A stretch of 64,000 nt of DNA from the NCBI GenBank assembly GCA_035764725.1, contig DASTYT010000010.1, positions 1-64,000 of the forward strand, in the 5' to 3' direction. Shown here piece after piece: positions 35,659 to 44,973 of this stretch. Within the stretch, counting starts at the first letter, position 1; each line of letters begins with the position of its first letter. The notes beneath the pieces are model-generated. The model made no database searches. It saw only the letters and a program-made list of their open reading frames with translations, and had not been told where the DNA came from. Both the position numbers and the translations under genes were made by a program. Source of the DNA: Candidatus Methylomirabilota bacterium (GTDB lineage Bacteria; Methylomirabilota; Methylomirabilia; Rokubacteriales; CSP1-6).

Positions 35659-36324
35659 CTAGCGCCCGCGTCCCTCGAGCGTGCGGGCGGCGACGCGGAG
35701 ATCGGCCACGAAGCGCTCCATGGCCTGGTCCCGCTCCGTGTCGTCGGTGATGCGCAGCAGCGATGACGGATGCACGGTGAGCAGCACGCGCGCGCCGAGC
35801 GGCGCGTCGAGCACGTGTCCGCGCTCCTTGGTGACGCGAACGGCGGGCCCGAGCAGGCTCTGCGCGGCGGTCGCGCCCAGCGCCACCACGAGGTCGGGCT
35901 TCACCAGATCCAGCTCGGTCTGAAACCACGGCCGGCAGGCCTCGACCTCGCGGGCGGTGGGCTTCTCGTGAATGCGCCGCTTGCCGCGCGGCGTCCACTT
36001 GAAATGCTTGACCGCGTTCGTGACATAGGTCGCGCGGCGGTCGAGCCCGGCCTCGGCGAGGGCGCGGTCGAGGAGGCGACCGGCCGGGCCGACGAAGGGA
36101 CGGCCCGCGAGGTCCTCGTCGTTGCCGGGCTGCTCGCCCACCAGCATGATGCGCGCATGGCTCGGCCCCTCGCCTAGGACCCCCTGCGTGGCGTGGCGGT
36201 ACAGCTCGCATCCGCGGCATGCGCTCACCGCCTCGCGGCACGCCGCAAGCGTGGGGTGCGGGGGAATGAACGACGCGGCCGAGGTCGTCGCGGAGGTGCG
36301 TCCTTGCCCAGTTCGTCCTGCCAT
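35659..36324 (-). CDS. udgX: UdgX family uracil-DNA-binding protein/uracil-DNA glycosylase
   Basis: 221 residues, family 4-like uracil-DNA glycosylase with the UdgX hallmarks. Motif A is GEQPGNDED (residues 63-71). The extra KRRIHEKP loop (115-122) contains His119, equivalent to the His that in characterised UdgX forms a covalent bond with the deoxyribose after uracil excision. The C-terminal motif is HPSSLLR. The iron-sulphur region has C36, C39 and C130; the third Cys of family 4 enzymes (NVVKCRPP) appears as His107 here. UdgX traps uracil-containing DNA irreversibly. The gene is convergent with livF (9-bp gap) and divergent from the DUF4142 gene. Confidence 0.93.
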   Translation of the reverse strand: MAGRTGQGRTSATTSAASFIPPHPTLAACREAVSACRGCELYRHATQGVLGEGPSHARIMLVGEQPGNDEDLAGRPFVGPAGRLLDRALAEAGLDRRATYVTNAVKHFKWTPRGKRRIHEKPTAREVEACRPWFQTELDLVKPDLVVALGATAAQSLLGPAVRVTKERGHVLDAPLGARVLLTVHPSSLLRITDDTERDQAMERFVADLRVAARTLEGRGR

Positions 36325-36414
36325 GGCGTGGTCCTTTCTACCGGGTAGATCGCGCCACGTGCGACCGCGCGGCGCCCGAATGCGTGCCTTCTGGCTCCCT
36401 CACGCCCATGACAT

Positions 36415-36445
36415 GCAAGTGCCGCGCACGCGGCACGACGCTTGC
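36415..36445. repeat. Perfect 18-bp palindrome within a longer dyad, possible operator or hairpin
   Basis: GTGCCGCG-CA-CGCGGCAC occupies 36419-36436. It is flanked by GCAAG (36415-36419) and CTTGC (36441-36445), which are also inverted. It lies about 38 bp before the DUF4142 start in the divergent gap with udgX, so it may be an operator or a 5'-UTR hairpin. No function is proven by the sequence. Confidence 0.5.
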
Positions 36446-36473
36446 TGCCTCGTGAGCGCAGGAGGAGATGACC

Positions 36474-36998
36474 ATGCGCATGGGAGGGTGGGCGATGGCG
36501 GGTGCGGTGCTCGCGAGCGCGCTCGTCGGGACCTCGATCGTGGGCGCGCAGACCGTGAGCCGGAGCGATACGAAGTTCATTCAGCACGTCGTGCCCGCGA
36601 ATCTCGCCGAAGTCGAGCTCGGGAAGCTGGCGCAGGAGAAGGCTGGCGATCAGCGCATTCGGCAGTTCGGTGAGCGGATGGCGAGTGATCACAGCCAGGC
36701 GGCCAAGGAGCTCCAGCAGCTCGCTTCGGAGAAGGGGGTCTCGGTGGGCAGCGACCTCCCGGGCTCGGACCTGCGGCTGCGCGATCGGCTGGCGAAGCTC
36801 CAGCCCTCGGTGTTCGACCGCGAGTATGTGAAGGAGATGGTGAAGGACCACAAGAAGGACGTGGCGGAGTTCCGGCGGATGAGCGAGAAGGCGCAGGATC
36901 CCACCCTCAAGGCGTGGGTCGTGAAGACGCTGCCCACGCTCGAGGATCACTTGAAGACGATCGAGAACCTGGAGGCCAGCCTCACGGCCAAGCGCTGA
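36474..36998 (+). CDS. DUF4142 domain-containing exported protein
   Basis: 174 residues. The start at ATG 36474 puts AGGAGG (36460-36465) at a good 8-nt distance; ATG 36468 would be too close. The signal peptide ends near GAQTVS. The remainder is an all-helical DUF4142 domain, found in ferritin-like periplasmic proteins: FIQHVVPANLAEVELGKLA, FGERMASDHSQAAKEL and EMVKDHKKDVAEF, with the conserved DH pairs. Function of the family is unclear, with links to stress and envelope. Monocistronic, with a hairpin after the stop. Confidence 0.9.
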   Translation: MRMGGWAMAGAVLASALVGTSIVGAQTVSRSDTKFIQHVVPANLAEVELGKLAQEKAGDQRIRQFGERMASDHSQAAKELQQLASEKGVSVGSDLPGSDLRLRDRLAKLQPSVFDREYVKEMVKDHKKDVAEFRRMSEKAQDPTLKAWVVKTLPTLEDHLKTIENLEASLTAKR

Positions 36999-37009
36999 CG
37001 GCGGAGGGC

Positions 37010-37038
37010 GGGCCGCGCAGCTTCTGCGCAGCCTGCCC
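37010..37038 (+). terminator. Possible terminator hairpin after the DUF4142 gene
   Basis: GCGCAG-CTT-CTGCGC (37015-37029) forms a 6-bp stem with a 3-nt loop, and an outer GGGC/GCCC can extend it. It begins about 12 bp after the stop codon. There is no T-run, so Rho-independent termination is uncertain. Confidence 0.35.
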
Positions 37039-37160
37039 CGAACCGTCCCCCCGGTGACAGCGGTGGTCAGGGGAGCCGGGGTCGCGGCGGCCGACGCTAC
37101 CTGGATCACAGCCCACTCTACGCCTGCGTTTCTAGGAAGTTAGAGCGGTCGACGGCCCCC

Positions 37161-38276
37161 ATGGCACATGGCTTGCTGCCTTGGCGGTCCATGGCCCTCG
37201 CCCTCGCGCCGTTGCTGCCGAAGTCCCGTCGCCGGCCGCGCCTCCGCCGGATTGCCCTCGATCCGGGCGAGGCCGCGGATGCCGCGTCGCTCCGCTACGT
37301 CTCGGACACGCGGCCCGGCATTCAGCGGGTGCGGCACGGCCGCGCGTTCCGCTACGTCAGCGGAAACGGCGAGCCGGTGCAGGATCTTCCGACGCTGCGG
37401 CGCATCCGCAGCCTCGCCATTCCCCCCGCGTGGACCCAGGTGTGGATCTGCCCGGTGGCGCACGGTCACATCCAGGCGGTGGGACGCGACGCGCGCGGCC
37501 GTAAGCAGTACCGCTATCACGCGCGCTGGCGCGCGGTGCGGGACGAGGCCAAGTTCGACCGGGTGATCCAGTTCGGTCGCGCGCTGCCCGCGATCCGCGA
37601 GCGCGTCGACAAGGACCTCGCGCGTCCCGGGCTGTCCCGCGAGAAGGTGCTGGCGAGCGTGGTGCGGCTCCTCGAGACCACGCTCATCCGCATCGGCAAC
37701 GCGGAGTACGCGCGCGCGAATCGCTCCTACGGGCTCACGACGCTGCGCGCCCGTCACGTCACCGTGGAGGGCGCGCGGCTGCGCTTCGAGTTCCGCGGCA
37801 AGGGCGGCAAGCACCATACCGTCGACGTGAGCGACCGGTTGCTGGCCCGCGTCGTGCGGCGTTGCCAGGACCTGCCCGGCCACGAGCTCTTCCAGTATCT
37901 CGACGAGGACGGCCAGCGGCAGGCCATCGACTCCGCGGACGTCAATACGTACCTCCGCGAGGTCTGCGGCGAGGAGTTCACCGCCAAGGACTTCCGCACC
38001 TGGGGCGGCACCGTCCTCGCCGCGCAGGCCCTCGCCGCGCCGGCCGAGGAGGCCGACGCCCGCCGGCGGCTCACCGCCGCCATCGTGGAGGTGGCCTCGC
38101 GCCTGGGGAACACCCCCACGATCTGCCGCAAGTGCTACATCCATCCCGACATCGTGGGCGCCCACGCCGATGGTGAGCTCGCGGAGGGATTGGGCGGCCG
38201 CGAATCGAGCGGCCTGAGCGCCGAGGAAGCAGCCGTCCTGCGCCTGCTCGAGCGTCGCGCGTCCCGCCGAAACTAG
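37161..38276 (+). CDS. Type IB DNA topoisomerase
   Basis: 371 residues of the poxvirus-like bacterial topoisomerase IB family. The N-terminal domain has GIQRVRHGRAFRYV and IPPAWTQVWICP. The catalytic domain has GLTTLRARHVTVEG, RFEFRGKGGK, KDFRTWGGTVLAA with the catalytic Arg, and the nucleophile Tyr in CRKCYIHPDIV. It relaxes supercoils by a 3'-phosphotyrosine intermediate. The first ATG (37161) is used; ATG 37191 is an alternative, and neither has a strong ribosome site. It belongs to no operon; the kinase follows 35 bp later. Confidence 0.93.
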   Translation: MAHGLLPWRSMALALAPLLPKSRRRPRLRRIALDPGEAADAASLRYVSDTRPGIQRVRHGRAFRYVSGNGEPVQDLPTLRRIRSLAIPPAWTQVWICPVAHGHIQAVGRDARGRKQYRYHARWRAVRDEAKFDRVIQFGRALPAIRERVDKDLARPGLSREKVLASVVRLLETTLIRIGNAEYARANRSYGLTTLRARHVTVEGARLRFEFRGKGGKHHTVDVSDRLLARVVRRCQDLPGHELFQYLDEDGQRQAIDSADVNTYLREVCGEEFTAKDFRTWGGTVLAAQALAAPAEEADARRRLTAAIVEVASRLGNTPTICRKCYIHPDIVGAHADGELAEGLGGRESSGLSAEEAAVLRLLERRASRRN

Positions 38277-38311
38277 CGCGCCCCCGTTCCCGCTGGCCCG
38301 TCCGATGTAGG

Positions 38312-40987
38312 ATGGACGCCAGCATGCGCCTTCGCAGTCATCTCATCGCCCTGGTCCTCGCCGCCCTCGTCCCCCTGCTGGGCTTCTCCGCGCTGGTGAT
38401 CCGGGAAAACGACCGGCTCCAGCTCGCGGCCACCGAGCGCGGCATGCGCGAGACCACGCAGGCCATCGCCACCACCGTCGACGAGGTGGTGCTGAGCGCG
38501 ATCTCTGCGCTGGAGGCGCTCGCGGACTCCGACCATCTCGATGCGCCGGACCTCCACAAGTTCGGCGAGTACTCGCGGCGGGTGACCAGGGCGCACGGCT
38601 GGACCAACGTGTTCCTGTTCGACTTGCGGGGACAGGCGCTCACCACCACGTCGGGGCCGGGTGTCCCGCCGCCGCACGCGCGGCAGCCGCGCGAGCTCGC
38701 ACGGGCGCGCGACACGCGAAAGCCGGTGGTGTCCGACCTCTTCGACGGCAGCGTCAACCGCAACATCATCGGGGTCTACGTCCCGGTGGTGCGCGACGGC
38801 GCCGTGCGCTTCGTGCTCGCCGCGGGGATCCCCGCGGGGACCTTCAGCGAGGTCCTGCGCGCCCAGAGCTTCGGCCGTGACTCGGTGGCCACCATCTACG
38901 ACAGCCGCGACGTGATCGTGGCGCGCACCAAGGGCGAGCCCAAGATGATCGGGCGGCCGGCGGCCAGCCCTGTGCCGGGGCGGGAGGGGTGGGCGCGCGG
39001 CCGCTTCGGCGAGGGGCGGGAAGTGTACGCCGCCTACGCCACGGCGCCTCGCTCCAACTGGCGCGTGGTCCTCACGACTCCGGTCGACGTGGTCGAAGGC
39101 CCGCTCCGGCGCATACTCTGGCAGATCCTCGCGGGCGCCGCGCTGGCCGCGGCCCTCGCCGGCGGGCTCGCGTTCGTGCTCGGGCGTCGCATTGCCGACG
39201 CCATGGGCTCGCTGGTGCGAATAGCGCGTTCGCTGGAGCGCGGCGAGCCGGCGGCACCGCTGCGCACCGGAGTGGCCGAGGTCAACACCGTGGCCGAGCG
39301 GCTTCGGGACGCCGCTGATCTCGTGCGGCAGCGCGAGCACGAAGCGGCGCGGCGGGAGAAGCAGGCCCGCGCCATCGGCGAGGTGGCCCACGCGCTCAAT
39401 GCCTCACCGGACCTCGACGCCATCCTCCGTACCGCGCTCGGCGCGGCGCGTCGGCTGGTGGAGGCCGACTCCTCGCGTATCGCGCTCGTGGACGAGGCCG
39501 GGCGACTCGTGCTGCGCTTCTCCTCGGTGGCATCCACGGCGATGGCGCCCGGGTTCGTGATCGAGCGTGGCCGCGGCCTCGGCGGGCTGGCCTGGGCGCG
39601 CGCGCAGCCGATTCGCAGCGACGACTTCGCCGCGGACCCCCGCTTCCGCGACGATCCGTATCTCCCCATCGCGCGGGCGGACGGCATCCTGGCCTGTATG
39701 GCGGTTCCGATCATGAGCGCGGGGGTGGTGGTGGGCGTGATCTACGCGAACCGCGTGAGCCGTGAGCCGTTCACCGCCGCCGACGAGCAGGCGCTGGTCA
39801 CGCTCGCCGATCACGCGGCGGTGGCGCTGCAGAAGGCGAGGCTCCTCGCCGGCGAGCACGCGGCGCGTGCCGAGGCGGAGGCGGCGAGCCGGGGTAAGGA
39901 CGAGCTCCTCGCCATGCTGGGCCACGAGCTACGCAATCCGCTCTCCGCGATCGCGAGCGCGACCTACATCCTGGAGTCCCCCGAGGCCTCGCCCGATGCC
40001 ACGCGGCTCGCGCGCGAGATCATCGGGCGGCAGAACCGCCACCTCGCGCATCTGGTCGACGACCTACTCGACGTGGCGCGCGTCACCTCCGGCAAGATCG
40101 TGCTCTCGCGCCGGCCTCTCGAGCTGGCGGAGACGGTGGGCCGCGCGGTGGCCGCGCTTGCCACCGCGGGGCGCACGGAGCGGCACCACCTCACCACCGA
40201 CCTCGAGCCGGTGTGGGCCGACGTTGACGAGACGCGCCTCGAGCAGATCGTCACGAATCTGGTGGGCAATGCGGTGAAGTTCACCCCGCCCGGCGGCGCC
40301 ATCGAGGTGACGCTGCGGAGGGAGGGCGGGGAAGCGGCGCTCACCGTGCGCGACACCGGGGTGGGGATCGCCGCGGACATGCTCCCGCGCGTGTTCGAGA
40401 TGTTCGTGCAGGTCGAGCGGGGGCCCCGCGCCGGAGTGGGCGGGCTCGGCCTCGGGCTCACCCTCGTGCGCTGCATCGCCGAGCTCCACGGCGGGCGCGT
40501 GGACGCGGCCAGCGAGGGCGTGGGGCGCGGGAGCGCGTTCACCGTGCGGCTCCCCGCGATCGCCAGTCCGCCGCGCGTCGGGGCCGTCGCGCATGCGCGC
40601 GGCGACGGGGCGAGCGCGGTGCGGCGCATCCTCGTGATCGAGGACAACGCGGACGCGCGCGTGATGCTACGCGGGATGCTCGAGATGGAGGGGCACGAGG
40701 TCTACGAGGCGACGGACGGTCCTTCCGGGCTGGAGACGGCCCTGCGTCTGCGGCCCGACGTGGCGGTGATCGACATCGGCCTGCCCGGCATGGACGGCTA
40801 CGAGATCGCGCGCCGGATTCGCACCACGGCGGGCGGCGCCATCCGGCTGATCGCGCTCACCGGCTACGGTCAGCCCGAGGACCGGCGCCAGGCGTTCGAG
40901 GTGGGGTTCGACGCGCACCTGGTCAAGCCCGCCACGCCGGCGACGCTGTTCGACGCCCTCCACGGGGCCGCCGCTGAGCGCGCCTGA
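38312..40987 (+). CDS. Hybrid sensor histidine kinase with receiver domain
   Basis: 891 residues. Order: membrane helix (~10-30), periplasmic dCache-like sensor (~35-265), second membrane helix (~268-290), HAMP (~291-343), GAF (~360-510), HisKA with phospho-acceptor His538 in MLGHELRNPLS, HATPase with N-box NLVGNAVKF (~649-657), G1 DTGVGIA and G2 GLGLGL, then a receiver domain (~771-885) with acidic pair ED and phospho-acceptor Asp821 in VIDIGLPGMDG. The signal is unknown. No separate response regulator or output gene is adjacent, so a distant partner or phosphorelay is expected. An ATG 12 nt downstream (38324) is an alternative start. Confidence 0.93.
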   Translation: MDASMRLRSHLIALVLAALVPLLGFSALVIRENDRLQLAATERGMRETTQAIATTVDEVVLSAISALEALADSDHLDAPDLHKFGEYSRRVTRAHGWTNVFLFDLRGQALTTTSGPGVPPPHARQPRELARARDTRKPVVSDLFDGSVNRNIIGVYVPVVRDGAVRFVLAAGIPAGTFSEVLRAQSFGRDSVATIYDSRDVIVARTKGEPKMIGRPAASPVPGREGWARGRFGEGREVYAAYATAPRSNWRVVLTTPVDVVEGPLRRILWQILAGAALAAALAGGLAFVLGRRIADAMGSLVRIARSLERGEPAAPLRTGVAEVNTVAERLRDAADLVRQREHEAARREKQARAIGEVAHALNASPDLDAILRTALGAARRLVEADSSRIALVDEAGRLVLRFSSVASTAMAPGFVIERGRGLGGLAWARAQPIRSDDFAADPRFRDDPYLPIARADGILACMAVPIMSAGVVVGVIYANRVSREPFTAADEQALVTLADHAAVALQKARLLAGEHAARAEAEAASRGKDELLAMLGHELRNPLSAIASATYILESPEASPDATRLAREIIGRQNRHLAHLVDDLLDVARVTSGKIVLSRRPLELAETVGRAVAALATAGRTERHHLTTDLEPVWADVDETRLEQIVTNLVGNAVKFTPPGGAIEVTLRREGGEAALTVRDTGVGIAADMLPRVFEMFVQVERGPRAGVGGLGLGLTLVRCIAELHGGRVDAASEGVGRGSAFTVRLPAIASPPRVGAVAHARGDGASAVRRILVIEDNADARVMLRGMLEMEGHEVYEATDGPSGLETALRLRPDVAVIDIGLPGMDGYEIARRIRTTAGGAIRLIALTGYGQPEDRRQAFEVGFDAHLVKPATPATLFDALHGAAAERA

Positions 40988-40991
40988 CCGA

Positions 40992-41414
40992 CTAGGTGTC
41001 GCCGATCCGGTATCCCCGGGCGTCGGTCTCGCTTCCGTCCGCGTAGCGCACGATGCGCCGCGGCGACACGTGGGTGCCGAGGAGCCGCATGGGCGCATCG
41101 CCGACCACGCGGAAGGCGTGGAGGGTCTCCGCGGGAATCGCGATCGTGTCGCCGGGAGCCAGGCGCACCGGATGGGCCTCCTGGCCTTCCAGCCACGCCT
41201 CCGCGCGCCCCTCCAGCACGTGCAGGACCTCGATGTAGGGATGCGAGTGCAGGGGAGCCTGATAGCCGGGCTGCGAGGTCTGGATGCCGGTGCGGATGGG
41301 GAAGCGACCCTCGGCGTCGCCCAGGATGGGTTGATAGGTCGCGTCGGGCCCGAACTTCACGACCTCGGTATCGGCCAGATACACGATCGTCATCGCCGCC
41401 TTGTCGTCGCTCAC
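40992..41414 (-). CDS. Cupin-domain protein
   Basis: 140 residues from GTG 41414, preceded by GAGGAG at good spacing; ATG at MTIVYLAD is an alternative seven codons in. It is a single small beta-barrel with the cupin metal ligands: HSHPYIEVLHVLEG (two His and Glu of motif 1) and PAETLHAFR (His of motif 2). Function is unknown; such proteins bind small ligands or act as dioxygenases or isomerases. Its promoter region is shared with the divergent EamA transporter, only 32 bp away. Confidence 0.88.
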   Translation of the reverse strand: MSDDKAAMTIVYLADTEVVKFGPDATYQPILGDAEGRFPIRTGIQTSQPGYQAPLHSHPYIEVLHVLEGRAEAWLEGQEAHPVRLAPGDTIAIPAETLHAFRVVGDAPMRLLGTHVSPRRIVRYADGSETDARGYRIGDT

Positions 41415-41446
41415 GATGTCGCTCCTCTCTCCCTGCGGGGCCGCGC

Positions 41447-42340
41447 GTGAGCGGCCCTCATGTCGCGCTCGCCGTCCTCGTCGCGTGCATCTGGGGCGTG
41501 GCCTTCGTGGCCACACGCATCGCGCTCGATGCCTTCTCGCCGCCCTTGCTGGCCTTCCTGCGCTTCGTCATCGCCGCCGTGCCCGTGCTCGCCCTCGCCC
41601 GGCCGCCGGTGCCGTGGCCGGCGCTCATCCTCGTGGGGCTCTTCCTCTTCGCCGGCCAGTTCCTGTTCCAGTTCTTCGGCATCGCCCTCGGGATGCCGCC
41701 GGGGCTCGCCGCGATCGTGGTCCAGACCCAGGCGCTCTACACCATTCTCTTCGCCGCGTTCGCCTTGCGCGAGCGGCCGTCGCCGCGGCAGCTCGCGGGC
41801 ACCGCGCTCGCGTTCGGCGGCCTCGTGCTGATCGCCGCCACCGTCGGCGGCGATCTCACCGGCGCGGGCCTCGCGCTGACCACACTGTCCGCGATCAGCT
41901 GGGGCGTCGGCAATGTGCTGCTCAAGCGGCTGCCTCCCGCGGACACCGTGAGCCTGATGGTCTGGCTCAGCCTGATCCCGCCGCTCCCCGCGCTCGCCAT
42001 CGCCCTGGCCATGGATGGCCCGGCCGCGCTCGTCGCCTCCCTCGCGCACGCCCCGTGGCCGGGAATGGCCGCCGCGCTCTATCTCGGGCTCGTGGCCACC
42101 GTGCTGGCCTATGCGATCTGGGGTACCCTCCTGCGGCGCTATCCCGCCGCCGCGGTCGCGCCCTTCGCCCTCCTCGTGCCGTTCGTCGCCGCGGCGGCCT
42201 CGGCGCTCGTGTTCGGCGAGCGCTTCGGCTTCGTGCGTCTCGCCGGCATGGCCCTCGTCCTCGCCGGCCTCGCCGTGATCGTGCTGCCCGTCGGGCTCTC
42301 CGCCGTCGCCCCCTCGTCCGGCTCCGCTCAGGCGCGATAG
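41447..42340 (+). CDS. EamA/DMT-family transporter
   Basis: 297 residues with ten hydrophobic segments in two EamA repeats of five. Each repeat ends with a conserved segment (TALAFGGLVLIAA and GMALVLAGLAVIVLPV). It is an inner-membrane exporter of metabolites such as amino acids; the substrate is unknown. GTG start. It is convergent with the TauD-like gene (3' ends overlap by 13 bp) and divergent from the cupin. Confidence 0.92.
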   Translation: MSGPHVALAVLVACIWGVAFVATRIALDAFSPPLLAFLRFVIAAVPVLALARPPVPWPALILVGLFLFAGQFLFQFFGIALGMPPGLAAIVVQTQALYTILFAAFALRERPSPRQLAGTALAFGGLVLIAATVGGDLTGAGLALTTLSAISWGVGNVLLKRLPPADTVSLMVWLSLIPPLPALAIALAMDGPAALVASLAHAPWPGMAAALYLGLVATVLAYAIWGTLLRRYPAAAVAPFALLVPFVAAAASALVFGERFGFVRLAGMALVLAGLAVIVLPVGLSAVAPSSGSAQAR

Positions 42341-43158
42341 AAGGGTCGGTCGCCCTTGATGGTCACGCGGTGCCCGTGCCGCCGCTGCGGATAGTAGTCC
42401 CACAGCGCGTGGTGCTGGGCGCACCGGTTGTCCCAGAACGCCACCGAGTTGACGCGCCAGCGGAAGCGGCAGTGAAACTCCGGCGTCTCGATGTGCCGGT
42501 AGAGCATGCCGAGCACGCCCTCGCTCTCGAGGCGGCCCAGCTGGACGATGCGGGTGGTGAAGAAGCGGTTCACGAACAGCGCCTTGCGGCCGGACACGGG
42601 GTGCGTCCGGATGACCGGATGCTCCGCCTCGGGGAACGCCTTGCCCGCGTCGTTCACGCCGTAGCGCCCGCGGTAGACGTGCTCGCCGCGATGGATGGCG
42701 GTCATGCCCTCGAGCAGGCGCTTCATGGGCTCGGAGAGGGCCTCGTAGGCGGCGTACATGCTGGCGAAGAGCGTGTCGCCGCCCACCGCGGGCAGCTCCT
42801 TCATGTAGAGCACGCTGCCCATCGGCGGCTCGGGATCGCAGGAGACGTCGGAGTGCCAGTCCTCGCCGGCCACGTGCTTGGAGCTCTCGTCGGCGTGGAT
42901 GACGAGGATCTCCGGATGCCCCTCCACGAGACCCGGGGCGGCGGGATGGACGGCCAGCTCCCCGAAGAGCCGCCCGAACGCCTTCTGGGACTCGGGGCTG
43001 AGGTGCTGATCGCGGAAGAAGATCACCGAGCTCTCGATGAGCGCATCGTGGATCTGCTTGAACGTGGGCTCGTCCAGCGGCCGGCCCAGGTCCACGCCGT
43101 GGACCTCGGCTCCGATGTGGGGGGTGAGCTTCTCGACGGTCAGGGTCTCTCCTGGCAT
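42328..43158 (-). CDS. TauD/TfdA-family Fe(II)/2-oxoglutarate dioxygenase
   Basis: 276 residues, the typical length. The facial triad is visible as WHSDVSCDP (His and Asp) and the distal His in AQHHALWDYY, with the 2-oxoglutarate-binding Arg in HRVTIKGDRPF. The N-terminus LTPHIGAEVHGVDL is standard. Members hydroxylate taurine, 2,4-D, alkyl sulfates and other small acids; which applies here is unknown. Confidence 0.95.
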   Translation of the reverse strand: MPGETLTVEKLTPHIGAEVHGVDLGRPLDEPTFKQIHDALIESSVIFFRDQHLSPESQKAFGRLFGELAVHPAAPGLVEGHPEILVIHADESSKHVAGEDWHSDVSCDPEPPMGSVLYMKELPAVGGDTLFASMYAAYEALSEPMKRLLEGMTAIHRGEHVYRGRYGVNDAGKAFPEAEHPVIRTHPVSGRKALFVNRFFTTRIVQLGRLESEGVLGMLYRHIETPEFHCRFRWRVNSVAFWDNRCAQHHALWDYYPQRRHGHRVTIKGDRPFYRA

Positions 43159-43247
43159 GCGCGCCTCCCGGGCCGAGCGGATCGCTCGATCTTACCCGGT
43201 TCTTGGGCTCTTCGGCTACACTACGCGCGACCAAAGGGGGGATCTCC

Positions 43248-44957
43248 ATGCGCCGACCCGCCTTCGCCCCGATCTTCCTCGCCATGCTCGTCACCCTGGG
43301 CTGCGCCGCGCCGATGGCCGGCCAGAAGCCCTTCACCGTCGTCGAGACCGGCATCCCCGAGCTCCGCCAGGCGCTGGCGGACGGGCGCATGACTTCCCGC
43401 CAGTTGGTCATCGCGTACCTGACGCGCATCGCGCTTTACGAGGATCAGCTCAAGGCCATCATCACGGTGAACCCGCGCGTGCTCGAGGAGGCGGACGCTC
43501 TCGATCGCGAGCGCGCGCAGGGGACGCTGCGCGGCCCGCTTCACGGCATTCCCATCGCGCTCAAGGACAACATCCACACGATGGACATGCCGACGACGGG
43601 CGGCGCCGTCGCGTTCGAGGGCTACCGCCCGCCCTACGAGGCGACGATCACGCGGCTCCTCCGCGAAGGCGGGGCCATCATCATCGCCAAGACCGTGATG
43701 ACGGAGCTGGCGAACTGGGTGGCGGGGCCGCCGACGCCGATGCCCGCCAACTACAGCGGGCTCGCCGGCTATGGGCTCAATCCCTACGATCCGCGCCGCG
43801 ACCCCCGTGAGTGGATCAACGACGGCCGGCCGGTCCTGCTCACCGGCGGCTCCAGCTCTGGCATCGGCACCGCGGCGAGCTTCTGGGCGGCCAACGTGGG
43901 CACTGAGACCTCCGGCTCCATTCTCAGTCCCGCGAACCAGACCATGCTGGTGGGGATCAAGCCCACGGTGGGACGGGTGAGCCGCTACGGCATTATCCCG
44001 ATCACCGCGGACCAGGACATCGCGGGCCCCATGGCGCGCACGGTCACCGACGCCGCGATTCTCCTGGGCGCGCTCGAAGGCCTGGCGCCGGATCCCAATG
44101 ACCCCGCTACGCGGACCTGCCCGCTCACCCCCAACCGCGACTACACCGTGTTCCTCAAGCGCGAGGCGCTCAAGGGCGCGCGCATCGGGATCCCGCGCGC
44201 GTTCTTCTACGACAAGTACACCCCGCCCGGCGAGACGGCGGCCCGCGGCGGGCTCAACGAGGATCAGGCACGGGTGATGGCCGAGGCCATCGAGGTGCTC
44301 AAGCGCGAGGGCGCGGTGATCGTCGATCCCGCAGACCCTCCCAGCGTCGTGGATCCCGACCCCGCGCAGAACCACACGCTGTGGGGCCTGTGCTCGGGTG
44401 TCCCGGGGGCCAAGGGCTCCGACGCGAACTGCTCGGTGACGTTCAAGTACGGCATGAAGCGCGACTTCAACCGGTGGCTGGAGTCGCTCGGCCCCGCCGC
44501 GCCGGTGAAGAGCCTGACCGAGCTCCGCAACTACAACCTGACTCGCTTCTCGCGCGGCGCCATCAAGTACGGCCAGTCCCAGCTCGACATCTCCGACGAG
44601 ATGAACCTCGTGGCCGATCGTGAGCGCTACGAGGCCGACCGCGCCAAGGACATCCGGCTCGCGGGGACCAACGGGATCGACGCGATCATGAAGGCCCAGC
44701 GGCTGGACGCGCTGCTCTTTCCCGGCGCTACCGGCGCTCTGATTGCCTCGCGCCCCGGCTATCCCTCGGTGATCGTGCCCTGGGCCCTCATCCCCAACGC
44801 GTCCACGCCGCCGTTCCCCGAGGGCTATGTGCCGCGGCCGGCGCCCTTCGGCGTCACGTTCACGGGCATGGCCTGCAGCGAGGGGCGCCTGATCGAGCTG
44901 GGGTACGCCTTCGAGCAGGCGACGAAGCGCCGGGTGCCTCCGCCCTCAACGCCCTGA
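43248..44957 (+). CDS. Amidase-signature family lipoprotein/exported amidase
   Basis: 569 residues. The start at 43248 is preceded by AGGGGGGA and gives a lipoprotein signal peptide with lipobox LVTLGC (Cys19), so it should be membrane-anchored outside the cytoplasm. Catalytic elements are Lys106 in IALKDNIH, the GGSSSGIGTA loop and the nucleophile Ser in ETSGSILSP. It resembles the plant/bacterial amidase group used on aryl and peptide amides. A C-terminal extension covers residues ~430-569. It is followed 16 bp later by the MltF-like gene and may be co-transcribed. Confidence 0.92.
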   Translation: MRRPAFAPIFLAMLVTLGCAAPMAGQKPFTVVETGIPELRQALADGRMTSRQLVIAYLTRIALYEDQLKAIITVNPRVLEEADALDRERAQGTLRGPLHGIPIALKDNIHTMDMPTTGGAVAFEGYRPPYEATITRLLREGGAIIIAKTVMTELANWVAGPPTPMPANYSGLAGYGLNPYDPRRDPREWINDGRPVLLTGGSSSGIGTAASFWAANVGTETSGSILSPANQTMLVGIKPTVGRVSRYGIIPITADQDIAGPMARTVTDAAILLGALEGLAPDPNDPATRTCPLTPNRDYTVFLKREALKGARIGIPRAFFYDKYTPPGETAARGGLNEDQARVMAEAIEVLKREGAVIVDPADPPSVVDPDPAQNHTLWGLCSGVPGAKGSDANCSVTFKYGMKRDFNRWLESLGPAAPVKSLTELRNYNLTRFSRGAIKYGQSQLDISDEMNLVADRERYEADRAKDIRLAGTNGIDAIMKAQRLDALLFPGATGALIASRPGYPSVIVPWALIPNASTPPFPEGYVPRPAPFGVTFTGMACSEGRLIELGYAFEQATKRRVPPPSTP

Positions 44958-44973
44958 TCCGGAGAGGCCGCAC

